Origin: Aminobacter ciceronei
GTDB taxonomy: Bacteria; Pseudomonadota; Alphaproteobacteria; Rhizobiales; Rhizobiaceae
Assembly: GCF_014138625.1 (NCBI RefSeq)
Contig: NZ_JACJHY010000020.1
Span: 1-64,000, forward strand
Direction of reading: 5' to 3'
DNA: 64,000 nucleotides
Part shown: positions 1 through 8,642 of the stretch, one piece after another
Numbering within the stretch: position 1 is the first letter of the stretch
How the letters are laid out: each line of letters starts with the position of its first letter
Notes under the pieces: model-generated
What the model was told of the DNA's origin: nothing
Database searches by the model: none
Seen by the model: only the letters and a program-made list of their open reading frames with translations
Program-made: the position numbers and the translations under genes

Positions 1-670
1 CTGGCCCGAAGCGACCGCCTACAACAGGGCCCAGGTGCTCTATTATCTCGCCGAGAACCTGTCCGGCCGCACGGAAGAGTTCGCGACCCGCATCGCCGAA
101 CTGACCGGTGCTGCCCACAAGGCTGCCAAGTCAGAAGTCGAGGCCTCGATCGAGCGGCTGTTCTATTATGCCGGCATGGCCGACAAGTTCGAGGGCAGGG
201 TGCACCAGCCGCCGGCGCGCACCGTCACGCTTGCCCTGCACGAGCCTGTCGGCGTCATCGGCATCGTTGCCCCTGACGAGGCGCCGCTGCTCGGCCTGAT
301 CTCGCTGCTCGCCCCGGCACTTGCCATGGGCAACACCACGGTCGTGGTGCCCTCGGCCGCCGCCCCGCTCGTGGCCACCGACCTCTACCAGGTACTCGAG
401 TATTCAGACGTCCCTGCCGGTGCGATCAACATCGTCACCGGGCATACGGCGGAACTCACAGCCGTGCTTGCCAAGCATGACGACGTCGACGGCCTCTGGG
501 TCGTCGCCGAGGCCGAGATCTGCGCCAAAGCGGAGGCTGAATCGACTGGCAATCTCAAGCGCGTCTGGACCGGGCACGGCCGCAGCCTCGACTGGCCGAC
601 CGCCCAGGGCGAAGCCTTCCTCCGCCGCGCCGTCGAGATCAAGAACGTCTGGGTCCCATACGGGGACTGA
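1..670 (+). CDS. Aldehyde dehydrogenase family protein, 3' part (5' end outside window)
   Basis: The reading frame is open from the first base, so only the last 222 residues are seen. They contain segments typical of the NAD-binding part of an aldehyde dehydrogenase: an EPVGVIGIVAPDEAP stretch, an APALAMGNT stretch and a DVPAGAINIVTG stretch. The catalytic Cys-containing segment is absent from this part, and the protein ends soon after the Rossmann portion with an EIKNVWVPYG tail. This fits the second half of long two-part ALDH-like proteins in which the second unit is degenerate, which is a family-level inference. It converges on the marR gene and so is not part of that operon. The substrate is unknown. 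Confidence 0.75.
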   Translation, partial: WPEATAYNRAQVLYYLAENLSGRTEEFATRIAELTGAAHKAAKSEVEASIERLFYYAGMADKFEGRVHQPPARTVTLALHEPVGVIGIVAPDEAPLLGLISLLAPALAMGNTTVVVPSAAAPLVATDLYQVLEYSDVPAGAINIVTGHTAELTAVLAKHDDVDGLWVVAEAEICAKAEAESTGNLKRVWTGHGRSLDWPTAQGEAFLRRAVEIKNVWVPYGD

Positions 671-734
671 GGGGAATAGGGGAATAGGGGTTATCGCCTT
701 CCCTTACTCCCTTGCTCCCTTGCTCCCTTGGCCC

Positions 735-1163
735 TCAGCTTATCTTCGTCAGCAGCTGCAGCAGGGTCTCTGCGTCCTTCGCCGACAGCGGCGACAACGT
801 CTCCTCGGTGATCGTCCGCGCCCGCGGCAGAAGCTCGACGATGAGGCGGTGGCCCTCGTCGGTCAGCTTGACCATCAGGCGCCTTTTGTCGACCTCATGT
901 TTGGCCAGCTGCACCAGCCCGCGTGCCGCGAGCCGGTCGATGACGCCCTTCACGGTCGCCGCATCCATGGCGATCAGGCCGCCCAGCTGGTTCTGCGAGG
1001 TTTCGCCGACGTCGCGCAGCTTGGCGAGCGCGGCGAACTGCGGTGGCGTCAGGTCGGCAATATGCGTCGCGAAGATCGCGACGTGACGCTGGTTGGCCTT
1101 GCGCAGGACAAAACCGATCTGTCCCTGGACCTGGTAGGTACCTTCGGTGGTTTCGGGGCTCAT
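735..1163 (-). CDS. MarR family transcriptional regulator
   Basis: The 142-residue protein has the MarR winged-helix layout: a helix-turn-helix around residues 53-84 (ETSQNQLGGLIAMDAATVKGVIDRLAARGLV) and a wing with the DKRRLMVKLTDEG motif at about 92-104. The ATG at 1163 overlaps the stop of the DUF1185 gene by four bases. It is therefore probably the last gene of the operon that starts near 7757 and would autoregulate that operon in response to a pathway substrate (inference). The frame is open much further upstream, but that part is only the antisense-phase shadow of the neighbour. The 142-residue form matches the family length. Confidence 0.9.
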   Translation of the reverse strand: MSPETTEGTYQVQGQIGFVLRKANQRHVAIFATHIADLTPPQFAALAKLRDVGETSQNQLGGLIAMDAATVKGVIDRLAARGLVQLAKHEVDKRRLMVKLTDEGHRLIVELLPRARTITEETLSPLSAKDAETLLQLLTKIS

Positions 1164-1744
1164 CGCAAGCCATCCCAGGCCTTGATGTCGGAGGCCTTCA
1201 ATCCACCCATGCGGTCGTGAATGCGCGGCCCCGAGGTCATGACCAATGCAAAGACGATCTCGTCCGGTCGCGGCCCGTCGGGCACCCCCACTTCCATGGC
1301 ATCGAAATGGCTGCGCACATAGGCGGCGTTGACATGGCCGATCGGCACGTCGAGCCGCGCGCCGAAAGCACCCAGCTTCTTGGCCGAGGGCACGATCGCC
1401 TTGGCTTCGCCAAGCCGCTCGCGCATGGCGTAACCGCCGGGCACATGCCACAGCGCGCCGTGTTCCAGTTCGCCGGCCGAGCCGACAATGGCGCCTTTGC
1501 CATAACCGTCGATGGCCTTCGCATCGCCGCCCAGCGCCGCGATCAGCCGGTCGGACAGCATCAGCCCGAGCGGTTTCAGATCCTCCATCGCGCTCTCAAG
1601 CTCATCGACATAGCGGTCGGCGAACGGGTTCTTCACCACCGCAAGCGCTGCCGCTCGTCGTCGGGGGATATGCGCGGGTGGCCCTCCGTCGTGCAGGATT
1701 TCCTCGATCGTTACAGCGATCTTCCGGATCGGAAAGTCAGGCAT
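1160..1744 (-). CDS. Amino acid synthesis family protein (DUF1185)
   Basis: The 194-residue protein resembles the DUF1185 family, whose database name 'amino acid synthesis' reflects genomic context and not a shown reaction. Family-like features are the N-terminal IRKIAVTIEEILHDGG, the central KNPFADRYVDELE and the C-terminal IHDRMGGLKASDIKAWDG. No classical catalytic motif can be read. Its start overlaps the UPF0280 gene by eight bases and its stop overlaps marR by four, so it is translated as part of the oxidoreductase operon. A role in handling a ring-opened or reduced intermediate is only an inference from context. Confidence 0.85.
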   Translation of the reverse strand: MPDFPIRKIAVTIEEILHDGGPPAHIPRRRAAALAVVKNPFADRYVDELESAMEDLKPLGLMLSDRLIAALGGDAKAIDGYGKGAIVGSAGELEHGALWHVPGGYAMRERLGEAKAIVPSAKKLGAFGARLDVPIGHVNAAYVRSHFDAMEVGVPDGPRPDEIVFALVMTSGPRIHDRMGGLKASDIKAWDGLR

Positions 1745-2618
1745 GGACAGGTTCCCCCCTTGTCACACCATCGGTTACGGCAAGCTCATGCGTGCCGCTT
1801 ATGCGGGTTCGGCCTCCTAGGTATAGAGCTGCAGTCTGGATCGACCCTTGCCGCCGCAAGGATTCGGCCACGGAAAATCCGGCGTCGAGCGCCGCCTCGA
1901 TGTCGGCGGGGGCAAGCGGTGCGACGTCTGTCGTCACCAGCCGGTCGCCAAGGTCGCTGTCGGGCGCCAGGTCGGACGCTGGCCTGCGGTGGATGGCTGT
2001 GTGGCCGGGCAGGTCGACAGCGTTGGCGATCAGCGTCGCCGCAGCATCGGCCGCGGCCGCGTTTACCGCGAGCACCGTTACAGCGTCGGCGATGCCGAGC
2101 GAAAAGCTGCGGCCGCGCCAGCCGCTGGTGGCGATGCCGCGCACTGCGTCCTGCCAGTGGATCGTCAGCCTGTCGGCCAGGCCGTGGCCCGTGCCGGCAA
2201 TCGCCACCGAGAACTCCTGGCCACGGGCGATGTGCAGGGCGATGTCACCGCCATTGTTGACATAGGCGCGCTCGATTGAACGCCCGGCGATCATCGCGGC
2301 CATCATCTCGTCGGCGACAGAACCTGCGACGGCGGCCATCGGTGTGATGAACTGCCCAGCCAAAGGCGCGACGGCGGCTTCCATGCGCCGCGCCGTTGGT
2401 CCGTCAAAGTCGCGGGGCCTTGACGATGCCGGGCGGCGCAGTTGGGCAAGCTCCTCGACCAGCTCGTCCAGGATGGTCTGGAAGCGTTCCGCCGCCTGTT
2501 CGTAAGCAGCGCGCACCTCGCCGGTCTCGCCAAGTGCCTCGACGATCAGGTCGATGGGGCCATGATTGAAATGCAGGCGGTGCTTGTCGGGCAGCCAGGA
2601 GATTTCGGGTCCATTCAT
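1737..2618 (-). CDS. UPF0280 family protein
   Basis: The 293-residue protein begins with WLPDKHRLHFNHGPIDLIVEALG, typical of UPF0280, a family distantly related in fold to the ApbE flavin-transferase group. A central segment (VADEMMAAMIAGRSIERAYVNNGGDIALHIARGQEFSVAI) carries the NNGGDI motif seen in ApbE-like proteins. The function is not established. If it is a flavin transferase it could flavinylate a protein of this operon, possibly the reductase encoded immediately upstream (inference). The start overlaps the reductase stop by four bases, which indicates translational coupling. Confidence 0.85.
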   Translation of the reverse strand: MNGPEISWLPDKHRLHFNHGPIDLIVEALGETGEVRAAYEQAAERFQTILDELVEELAQLRRPASSRPRDFDGPTARRMEAAVAPLAGQFITPMAAVAGSVADEMMAAMIAGRSIERAYVNNGGDIALHIARGQEFSVAIAGTGHGLADRLTIHWQDAVRGIATSGWRGRSFSLGIADAVTVLAVNAAAADAAATLIANAVDLPGHTAIHRRPASDLAPDSDLGDRLVTTDVAPLAPADIEAALDAGFSVAESLRRQGSIQTAALYLGGRTRISGTHELAVTDGVTRGEPVHA

Positions 2619-4150
2619 CGCGACCCGCCCGGCGCCGTCAGGCGCAACTGCGCCAGCGGTGGCCAGGGGTTGTCGGTCCCGGCCGCTTCCGTCGCCCGCT
2701 CGTTGAGATACTCGCCGCCGCGCGCCAGCACGTCGTCGATGCTCCTGATCTCGCCGTCATAGCCGCCCAGTGCCAGATAGTCGTCGCGCCGCAAGGTGAA
2801 TTCGATTGGCGCCACCAGGGCCGGTGTCGGCACATAACCGAAAGCGTTGTCGGGCACCCTGAGGACGTCGACCATCAGCGTGATGCCGCCGCCCGGCCAG
2901 ACATAGACAGGCGCGCCGCCCACCGTCACGTAGGTTCTCAGGCCTTGCACCGAACGTGTCAGGTTGACCGGGTTTTCCGTCACCCCGGCGCGCAGGCTGC
3001 CGCCGGCGCCGCCGACGAATAGCACGGTACACAAAGCCGGCTCACAATTGTCCTCGATCAGCCCAACCGACTTGCGCAAGCGGTCCGGGAACGGCTTCTT
3101 GACCGGCATCAATTCGTCGTTGAGCTCGTAATAGGCGAACTGCTCGCCCGTCGTCGAAACCATCAGCAGCGACAGGCCGGGCCGCGCGCCTTTCTTGGCA
3201 TTCCAATCGCCGAGGATCTCGAGCGGGTCGGAGATGCTGGTTCCACCCCAGCCGAGGCCGGGCTCCGACACCTTGAAATAACGCCCCGGCGTCGAGCGGC
3301 GGCCGAGGATCTTAATGCCGGTCTCCTCCCAGCCAAGCACCTTGCCGGCCTGGTGCTCGGAGACGACGCCAGTGATGTGGTCGTCGACGACAACCACCTC
3401 GTCAACGAGCCCGCGCCATTGCGTGGCGAACATGCCTATGGTCGCCGAGCCACAGCCGACGCGCATGCGGTGTTCGGTCGTGCCATCGATGACCGGCGGC
3501 TTGCCGGCCTCGACCACGATGGCGGCGCCGCCGTCGATGCTCAGCTCGACGGGCTTCTTGTTGCAGAGGTCGAGCAGCACCGCGCAGGTCACCCGGCCTT
3601 CGCTCTTCGAGCCGCCGGTCAAATGGTGGACGCCACCGAGCGACAGCATCTGCGAGCCGTATTCGCCCGTCGTCACATGGCCGATGGCCTCGCCCTGGGC
3701 ACGCACCGTCGCCGTCTCGGGGCCGAGATGGCGGTCGGTGTCGATCTTCACCTTGACGCCGCAATAGGAGAAGATGCCCTCGGTGACGACGGTGACTAGA
3801 TCGACGCCTGCGAGCTGCTGGCTGACGATGAACGGTGCCGGCTTGTAGTCGGGATAGGTGGTGCCGGCACCGATGGCGGTAACGAAGCGCCGCCCGGTGT
3901 TGACCAGTTCGCCATCCCACGCCTCGCCGCTGAAAGGCACCACGGAATTGCCGCTTTCGACCGCGAAATCGAGCACGCGGACTGGGTCGGCGCGCACGAT
4001 CATGCCGCCGAAATTGCCGTAGCGGTCGCAGGCGCCGGTGTGCCCTTCGGCGATGTAGCACATCACGGGGCAGGCATCGCAGCGCAGCTTTTCGCCCGCC
4101 TGCCTGTCGCCGGCCGGGTGTGTCTCGAAACGCTCGGAAAGCTCGTTCAT
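2615..4150 (-). CDS. 6-hydroxynicotinate reductase-like iron-sulfur protein
   Basis: The 511-residue protein resembles the 6-hydroxynicotinate reductase family, named from the anaerobic nicotinate fermenter Eubacterium barkeri, where it reduces 6-hydroxynicotinate to 1,4,5,6-tetrahydro-6-oxonicotinate. Four cysteines near the N-terminus (C24, C27, C31, C41, in RCDACPVMCYIAEGHTGAC) could bind an iron-sulfur cluster. The rest is rich in glycine motifs, with no obvious Rossmann P-loop. The gene lies in a run of four-base overlaps with the molybdenum hydroxylase genes upstream and UPF0280 downstream. Substrate assignment is by homology plus context. A different hydroxylated N-heterocycle is possible. 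Confidence 0.8.
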   Translation of the reverse strand: MNELSERFETHPAGDRQAGEKLRCDACPVMCYIAEGHTGACDRYGNFGGMIVRADPVRVLDFAVESGNSVVPFSGEAWDGELVNTGRRFVTAIGAGTTYPDYKPAPFIVSQQLAGVDLVTVVTEGIFSYCGVKVKIDTDRHLGPETATVRAQGEAIGHVTTGEYGSQMLSLGGVHHLTGGSKSEGRVTCAVLLDLCNKKPVELSIDGGAAIVVEAGKPPVIDGTTEHRMRVGCGSATIGMFATQWRGLVDEVVVVDDHITGVVSEHQAGKVLGWEETGIKILGRRSTPGRYFKVSEPGLGWGGTSISDPLEILGDWNAKKGARPGLSLLMVSTTGEQFAYYELNDELMPVKKPFPDRLRKSVGLIEDNCEPALCTVLFVGGAGGSLRAGVTENPVNLTRSVQGLRTYVTVGGAPVYVWPGGGITLMVDVLRVPDNAFGYVPTPALVAPIEFTLRRDDYLALGGYDGEIRSIDDVLARGGEYLNERATEAAGTDNPWPPLAQLRLTAPGGSR

Positions 4151-6903
4151 CGACGTGCCTCCTCGATTGCGGCCAGGATTCGCGACGGCGTTGCCGGCAC
4201 CTTGGTGATCGCCACTCCGATGGCGTGGCGGATGGCGTTGAGGATGGCGGGCGCCGTCGGGATCAGCACATGCTCGCCCAAACCCTTGGCGCCAAAGGGT
4301 CCTTCCGGGTCCGGAACTTCCACCAGTATGGTTTCTATCGGCGGCACGTCACCGATCGTCGGGATCAGGTAGTCGTGCAGGTTCTCGGTACGGCCGGGAA
4401 TGTACTCTTCCATCAGCGCCATGCCGATGCCCTGGGCGATGCCGCCCTCGATCTGGCCTTCGGCAAGCAGCGGGTTGATCGCCCGGCCGACATCATGCGC
4501 CGCGGTGATCTTGATCAGCTTCACGGTGCCAAGCCTCATGTCGACCTCAAGCTCGGCGATCTGCGCGCCATAGCCGTAGACAGCATAAGGTTTGCCTTGG
4601 CCCTTGGCATCGAGCGTCGTCGTCGGCGGGTCGTAGCTTTCCTCGGCGGCGAAGACAAGGCCGTCCTTGTCCACTTCGAGCAGCGTCAGATCGATGCGCC
4701 GCCGCTCGCCGCCCTCATGCACCAGGAGCAGTCCGCCCGGCAAAAGCTGCAGCGACGCTTTGGCCGAGACATTGGCAAAGCGCAGGATGCCGTCTCGCAA
4801 GGCTTTCGCGGACTTTTCCGCCGCTTTTCCCGAGACATAGGTCTGGCGCGACGCCGAGGTCTTGCCCGCATCGGGTGTAACAGCCGTATCGGCACTTCGA
4901 AGCACGAAATCGCCGAGCGGCAGGCCAAGCGCGTCGGCGGCGATCTGGGCGATGACGGTGTTGGCGCCCTGGCCGATGTCGACCGCGCCCTGGTGCAGCA
5001 CGACCTTGCCTTCGGGCGAGATGCCCAGCTTGATTGTCGAGGGGTTGGGCAAAGACGTGTTGCCGCAGCCATACCAGCACGAGGCGATTCCGACGCCGCG
5101 CTTGATCTTGCCGTTGGCCGCGTTGAAAGCGTCCGCTTCGGCCAGCGCGCGTGTCCAGCGCAGGCTCAGCGCCTCGAGGCAGTCGCCGATGCCGACACCG
5201 GTGTCGAGCCGCTGCCCGGTCACCGTTTCGGAGCCGTTTCGAAGAGCATTTTTCAAGCGTATCTGCAACCGGTCGAGGCCAAGCTTGTCGGCCAGTTGGT
5301 CGAGCAGCGTCTCTTGCATCAGGGTAGCCTGCGGCACGCCGAAACCACGGAACGCGCCCGACACCGGGCCATTGGTGTGGATGGCGCGAGCGATGGCGCG
5401 GTAATGCGGCGTGGCATAGGGCCCGGAGGCATGCACCGGCACGCGATTGGCGACGGTCGGGCCGAAGCTGGCATAGGCACCGGTGTTGAACTCGCCATCG
5501 AACACCATGCCGCGAATGGTGCCGTCGGCATTGGCGCCGATTGTTGCCTTCATCGCGGCCGGATGGCGCTTCGTCGTCGAGGCCATCGATTCGGTGCGGC
5601 TATAGGCAAGGGCTGCCGGGCGCCCTGTCTTCAGTGCCACCAGCCCTATGAGCGGTTGCAGCGAAACGTCGATCTTGGAGCCAAAGCCGCCGCCGGTCGC
5701 CGTCGGCAGGATACGCACTTTTTCCACCGCGAGACCAAGGATACGCGCCGTGTCGTCGCGATCCAGATGCGGTGCCTGAGTGCAGGCTGCGATCGTCAGC
5801 GTATCGCTGTCCATCAATGCATAGCCGGCTTCCGGTTCGATGTAGGCGTGCTCGACATAGGAGGTCTGCATGCTGCCGGAGACCACGCATGCGGCCTGCG
5901 CCAGGGCACTTTCCGGCTCGCCGCGCTCGACAAGGCCGCGCACCAGCAGGTTGTCGGGTCGGTTGGCATGGACCAGCACTGCGCCTTGCGCCTGGGAAGT
6001 GGCCGGCTCCAGTGCTGCCGGCAACTCGCGCCAGGTGATGGGGAAAGACGTCACATCCAGGTCGCGCGCCGCCCAGCCTTCGCAAGCGACAAGCGCCACC
6101 GCCTCGCCACGGAAACGTGTCTCGCTCTCGGCCAGTGCCGGCTGGTCGGCAAAAGGCGGGATAACGCCGAAGCTGTTGATGCCGGGGATGTCGCCGGCGG
6201 TGAAAACCGCAACGATGCCCGCATTGCCTGCGACGTAGGCGTCGAGGTCGCCGAACGAGAATGCGGCTCGGTGATGCGGCGAGCGGATCACCAGCACCGA
6301 CAACGCATCGGCGGGAAATGAATCGCCGCCGAATCCTTCGCTGCCAATCACCTTCGGGATGCCGTCGAGCCTGATGGGCGAGGCGCCTACGGCCGAACCA
6401 GCCGGGGGCATGCGAAAATCAAGAGATGGTGGCAGCATAAAGTGCCATGCCTCCATCACCGCCTCGACGATCTTGCGATAGCCGGTGCAGCGGCACAGGA
6501 CCCCGCCGAGCGCGTCCTGGACCTGTTGTTCGCTTGGGCGCGGCTCCCGTTCCAGCAACGCAGTTGCCGTCACAAGCAGTCCGGGCGTGCAGAAACCGCA
6601 TTGCGCGGCGCCATGTGCCAGGAACGACGCCTGCAGCGCCGAGAGGTCGCTGCCCCGCAGCCCTTCCACGGTGCGGATCGAAGCGCCTTCGACCGAGGCC
6701 ATCGGCAGCAGGCAGGCGCAGACGGGCTCGCCGCCGAGCAGCACGGTGCAGGCGCCGCAATCGCCGGCATCGCAGCCGACCTTGGTGCCCGTCAGCCTGA
6801 GGTCGTCGCGCAGTACCGACGACAGGCGCCGCATCGGCGCAGCGGACACCGACACGGAGGCGCCGTTGACAGTGAAGCTGATCGGCGCCCGGTCGGTTTT
6901 CAT
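4147..6903 (-). CDS. Xanthine dehydrogenase-family oxidoreductase, fused [2Fe-2S] and molybdopterin-binding subunits
   Basis: The first 165 or so of 918 residues form an iron-sulfur domain. A plant-ferredoxin-type cluster site has C44, C49, C52 and C64, and a second four-cysteine site has C102, C105, C137 and C139 (CGFCTPG and CRCTGYRKIV). The remainder is the large molybdenum cofactor domain with GGGFGSK, SGAFRGFGVPQ and a C-terminal GAKGLGE motif whose glutamate is the expected catalytic base. Most relatives split these parts into small and large subunits, so this is a fusion. The FAD subunit is encoded just upstream with a four-base overlap. By context it probably hydroxylates a nicotinate-like ring, and nicotinate, purine or aldehyde substrates cannot be told apart from sequence. 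Confidence 0.9.
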   Translation of the reverse strand: MKTDRAPISFTVNGASVSVSAAPMRRLSSVLRDDLRLTGTKVGCDAGDCGACTVLLGGEPVCACLLPMASVEGASIRTVEGLRGSDLSALQASFLAHGAAQCGFCTPGLLVTATALLEREPRPSEQQVQDALGGVLCRCTGYRKIVEAVMEAWHFMLPPSLDFRMPPAGSAVGASPIRLDGIPKVIGSEGFGGDSFPADALSVLVIRSPHHRAAFSFGDLDAYVAGNAGIVAVFTAGDIPGINSFGVIPPFADQPALAESETRFRGEAVALVACEGWAARDLDVTSFPITWRELPAALEPATSQAQGAVLVHANRPDNLLVRGLVERGEPESALAQAACVVSGSMQTSYVEHAYIEPEAGYALMDSDTLTIAACTQAPHLDRDDTARILGLAVEKVRILPTATGGGFGSKIDVSLQPLIGLVALKTGRPAALAYSRTESMASTTKRHPAAMKATIGANADGTIRGMVFDGEFNTGAYASFGPTVANRVPVHASGPYATPHYRAIARAIHTNGPVSGAFRGFGVPQATLMQETLLDQLADKLGLDRLQIRLKNALRNGSETVTGQRLDTGVGIGDCLEALSLRWTRALAEADAFNAANGKIKRGVGIASCWYGCGNTSLPNPSTIKLGISPEGKVVLHQGAVDIGQGANTVIAQIAADALGLPLGDFVLRSADTAVTPDAGKTSASRQTYVSGKAAEKSAKALRDGILRFANVSAKASLQLLPGGLLLVHEGGERRRIDLTLLEVDKDGLVFAAEESYDPPTTTLDAKGQGKPYAVYGYGAQIAELEVDMRLGTVKLIKITAAHDVGRAINPLLAEGQIEGGIAQGIGMALMEEYIPGRTENLHDYLIPTIGDVPPIETILVEVPDPEGPFGAKGLGEHVLIPTAPAILNAIRHAIGVAITKVPATPSRILAAIEEARR

Positions 6904-7757
6904 GCCGCCGTCCGTCTCTGCGAGCCATGCGTTGCAAGCAGAAGCGCCCGCGCCACGATTTCGCGCGCAGCACTTCGCCTGTATCCGGCACTGCCGCGCA
7001 CATCGTCGATTGGTGACAATTCATCCAATCCGGCAGCTTGCACCGCGGCTTCGGCGATCTCCGGCCTATGCCCGACAAGTGCTGCTTCCAGCGCGTGCAG
7101 CCGTCGCGCCACGGCCGAGCACGACCCCACCGAAATCGCCGCGCTTGCGATCCGCGCGTCCGTACCGAGCACGACCCTGGCCGCCGCCATGGCGATCGAA
7201 ATGACCAGATAGCGCCGCGCACCCAGTTTGACGAAGGCCGAGCTGCCGCCAGTGCTGGCCTTGGGAATGCGCAGCGCCGTCACCAGCTCGTCCTCGCGCA
7301 GCTTGGTTCGGCGGTTGCCTATGATGAACGCGCCAAGCGGCAAAATGCGCATCTCGTGGCGCGACCGCAGCTCGACCTCGGCGTCGAGGATCATCAGCGC
7401 CGGTACCCCATCGGCGGCCGGTGAGGCGTTGCATATGTTGCCGGCTATCGACGCGACGTGCTGAATCTGGATCGAGCCAATTTCGCGCGCCGCCTGCTTC
7501 AGCGCGTCGAAGGCCGGCGGCAGCGGCGCCTGGATGATCTCGGTCCAACTGGTGCGCGCACCAATGACGAAGTGATTGTCGCTTTCGGTGATGCCGCGCA
7601 GTGCGCCGATGTCATTGATATCGATTACATCGAAATAGAGAGGCCGGTTGCCAAGAGCGGGATAAACGTCCGTCGCACCCGCCAACACTCGCCAAGAGCC
7701 CTCGCTGAGCAGCGCCAGCGCCTCGTCGAGTGACTTGGGTTTCGCGTAACGGGTCAC
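6900..7757 (-). CDS. FAD-binding subunit of xanthine dehydrogenase family
   Basis: The 285-residue protein matches the medium, FAD-binding subunit of molybdenum hydroxylases. The first flavin motif is VLAGATDVYP at about 23-32, and the second is the HVASIAGNICNASPAAD stretch near the middle of the protein. A CO dehydrogenase flavoprotein-like C-terminal domain follows. It passes electrons from the iron-sulfur centres of its partner to an acceptor. It is the first gene of the minus-strand operon, and its promoter must lie in the 200 bases before the divergent nicotinamidase gene. The start MTRYAKPKSLDEAL fits the family N-terminus. Confidence 0.92.
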   Translation of the reverse strand: MTRYAKPKSLDEALALLSEGSWRVLAGATDVYPALGNRPLYFDVIDINDIGALRGITESDNHFVIGARTSWTEIIQAPLPPAFDALKQAAREIGSIQIQHVASIAGNICNASPAADGVPALMILDAEVELRSRHEMRILPLGAFIIGNRRTKLREDELVTALRIPKASTGGSSAFVKLGARRYLVISIAMAAARVVLGTDARIASAAISVGSCSAVARRLHALEAALVGHRPEIAEAAVQAAGLDELSPIDDVRGSAGYRRSAAREIVARALLLATHGSQRRTAA

Positions 7758-7958
7758 GCAATGCCTCCCGGCTGTTGCCGGACATTTTCATTCGTACACA
7801 AGTGATAACCTGCCGCGATCTTTTGTCAAAGCCTGGCTTTACTTCGCCGGATCACGGTGGGCGCATGGCGGCCAAGTTGAAGGTTGACGCCGGCCGCCAT
7901 CTGGTCGAATTTCGACGGCCCGCCAGCACGGCGGTATCAGAAACGAGTTGGGGACATC
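7758..7958. promoter_or_regulatory. Divergent promoter region between the hydroxylase operon and pncA
   Basis: These bases separate two divergently read genes and must contain both promoters. The stretch around 7780-7815 is AT-richer than the surroundings and holds TTCGTACACAAG, which loosely resembles the TTGTATACAT-like sequence found near 14953-14964 before another operon. No perfect operator palindrome was found. The nicotinamidase start has a GGGGA ribosome-binding sequence about seven bases upstream. Confidence 0.45.
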
Positions 7959-8558
7959 ATGGCTACGGACGCGCTCGTCGTCGTCGATCTGCAAAACGAC
8001 TTCTGCCCTGGCGGCGCGCTTGCCGTGAATGGGGGCGACGAGATCATCCCGCTGGTCAATGACCTGATCCGCCACAGCGAGCACGTGCTGCTTACCCAGG
8101 ATTGGCATCCGGCCGGTCATTCGAGCTTCGCCTCGAGCCATCCCGGCAAGCAGCCTTTCGAAAGTGTCCGCATGTCCTATGGCCCCCAAACGCTGTGGCC
8201 GGATCACTGCATTCAGGGCAGCCGCGGCGCCGATTTCCATTCCGGGCTCGCCTGGTCCAAGGCCGAACTGGTTATCCGCAAGGGGTTTCGTCCGAACATT
8301 GACAGCTACTCGGCGTTTTTCGAGAACGACCGCTTCACGCCGACGGGCCTTGCCGGATACCTGCGCGAGCGCGACGTCGCCTCGATCACGCTTGTCGGCC
8401 TCGCCACCGATTTCTGCGTCGCCTATTCGGCGCTTGATGCGGTCAAGCATGGCTTCGCCACCACGGTGCGGCTCGATGCGTGCCGCGCGATCGATCTGGG
8501 CGGTTCCCTCGACTCGATGATCGGCAAGATGCGTGACGCCGGCGTCAAGCTGGTCTGA
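7959..8558 (+). CDS. pncA: Nicotinamidase / pyrazinamidase
   Basis: The 199-residue isochorismatase-fold hydrolase converts nicotinamide to nicotinate. The N-terminal ALVVVDLQNDFCPGGAL carries the catalytic Asp and the early family signature. DWHPAGHSSFASSH supplies metal-binding Asp and His residues. LATDFCVAYSALDAVKHGF contains the nucleophilic cysteine. The ATG at 7959 was chosen over an upstream ATG because a GGGGA sequence precedes it and the family N-terminus begins here. With pncB at 16.8-18.1 kb it could serve NAD salvage, or feed nicotinate into the adjacent hydroxylase/reductase operon. Confidence 0.93.
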   Translation: MATDALVVVDLQNDFCPGGALAVNGGDEIIPLVNDLIRHSEHVLLTQDWHPAGHSSFASSHPGKQPFESVRMSYGPQTLWPDHCIQGSRGADFHSGLAWSKAELVIRKGFRPNIDSYSAFFENDRFTPTGLAGYLRERDVASITLVGLATDFCVAYSALDAVKHGFATTVRLDACRAIDLGGSLDSMIGKMRDAGVKLV

Positions 8559-8642
8559 TTTCCTGACTTTGGCAGCATCAGACGTTGCGGTCATCAATTC
8601 GAACACAATGCCCGGCGTAAACGCCGGTTCCGAGGGGACGGC

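Noticed and set aside
4120-6321. Long plus-strand open frame (over 700 codons) opposite the molybdenum hydroxylase gene
   Set aside because: It is the antisense shadow of a gene with clear conserved motifs. The translation is arginine- and histidine-rich low-information text with no family features. High GC content makes such frames common.
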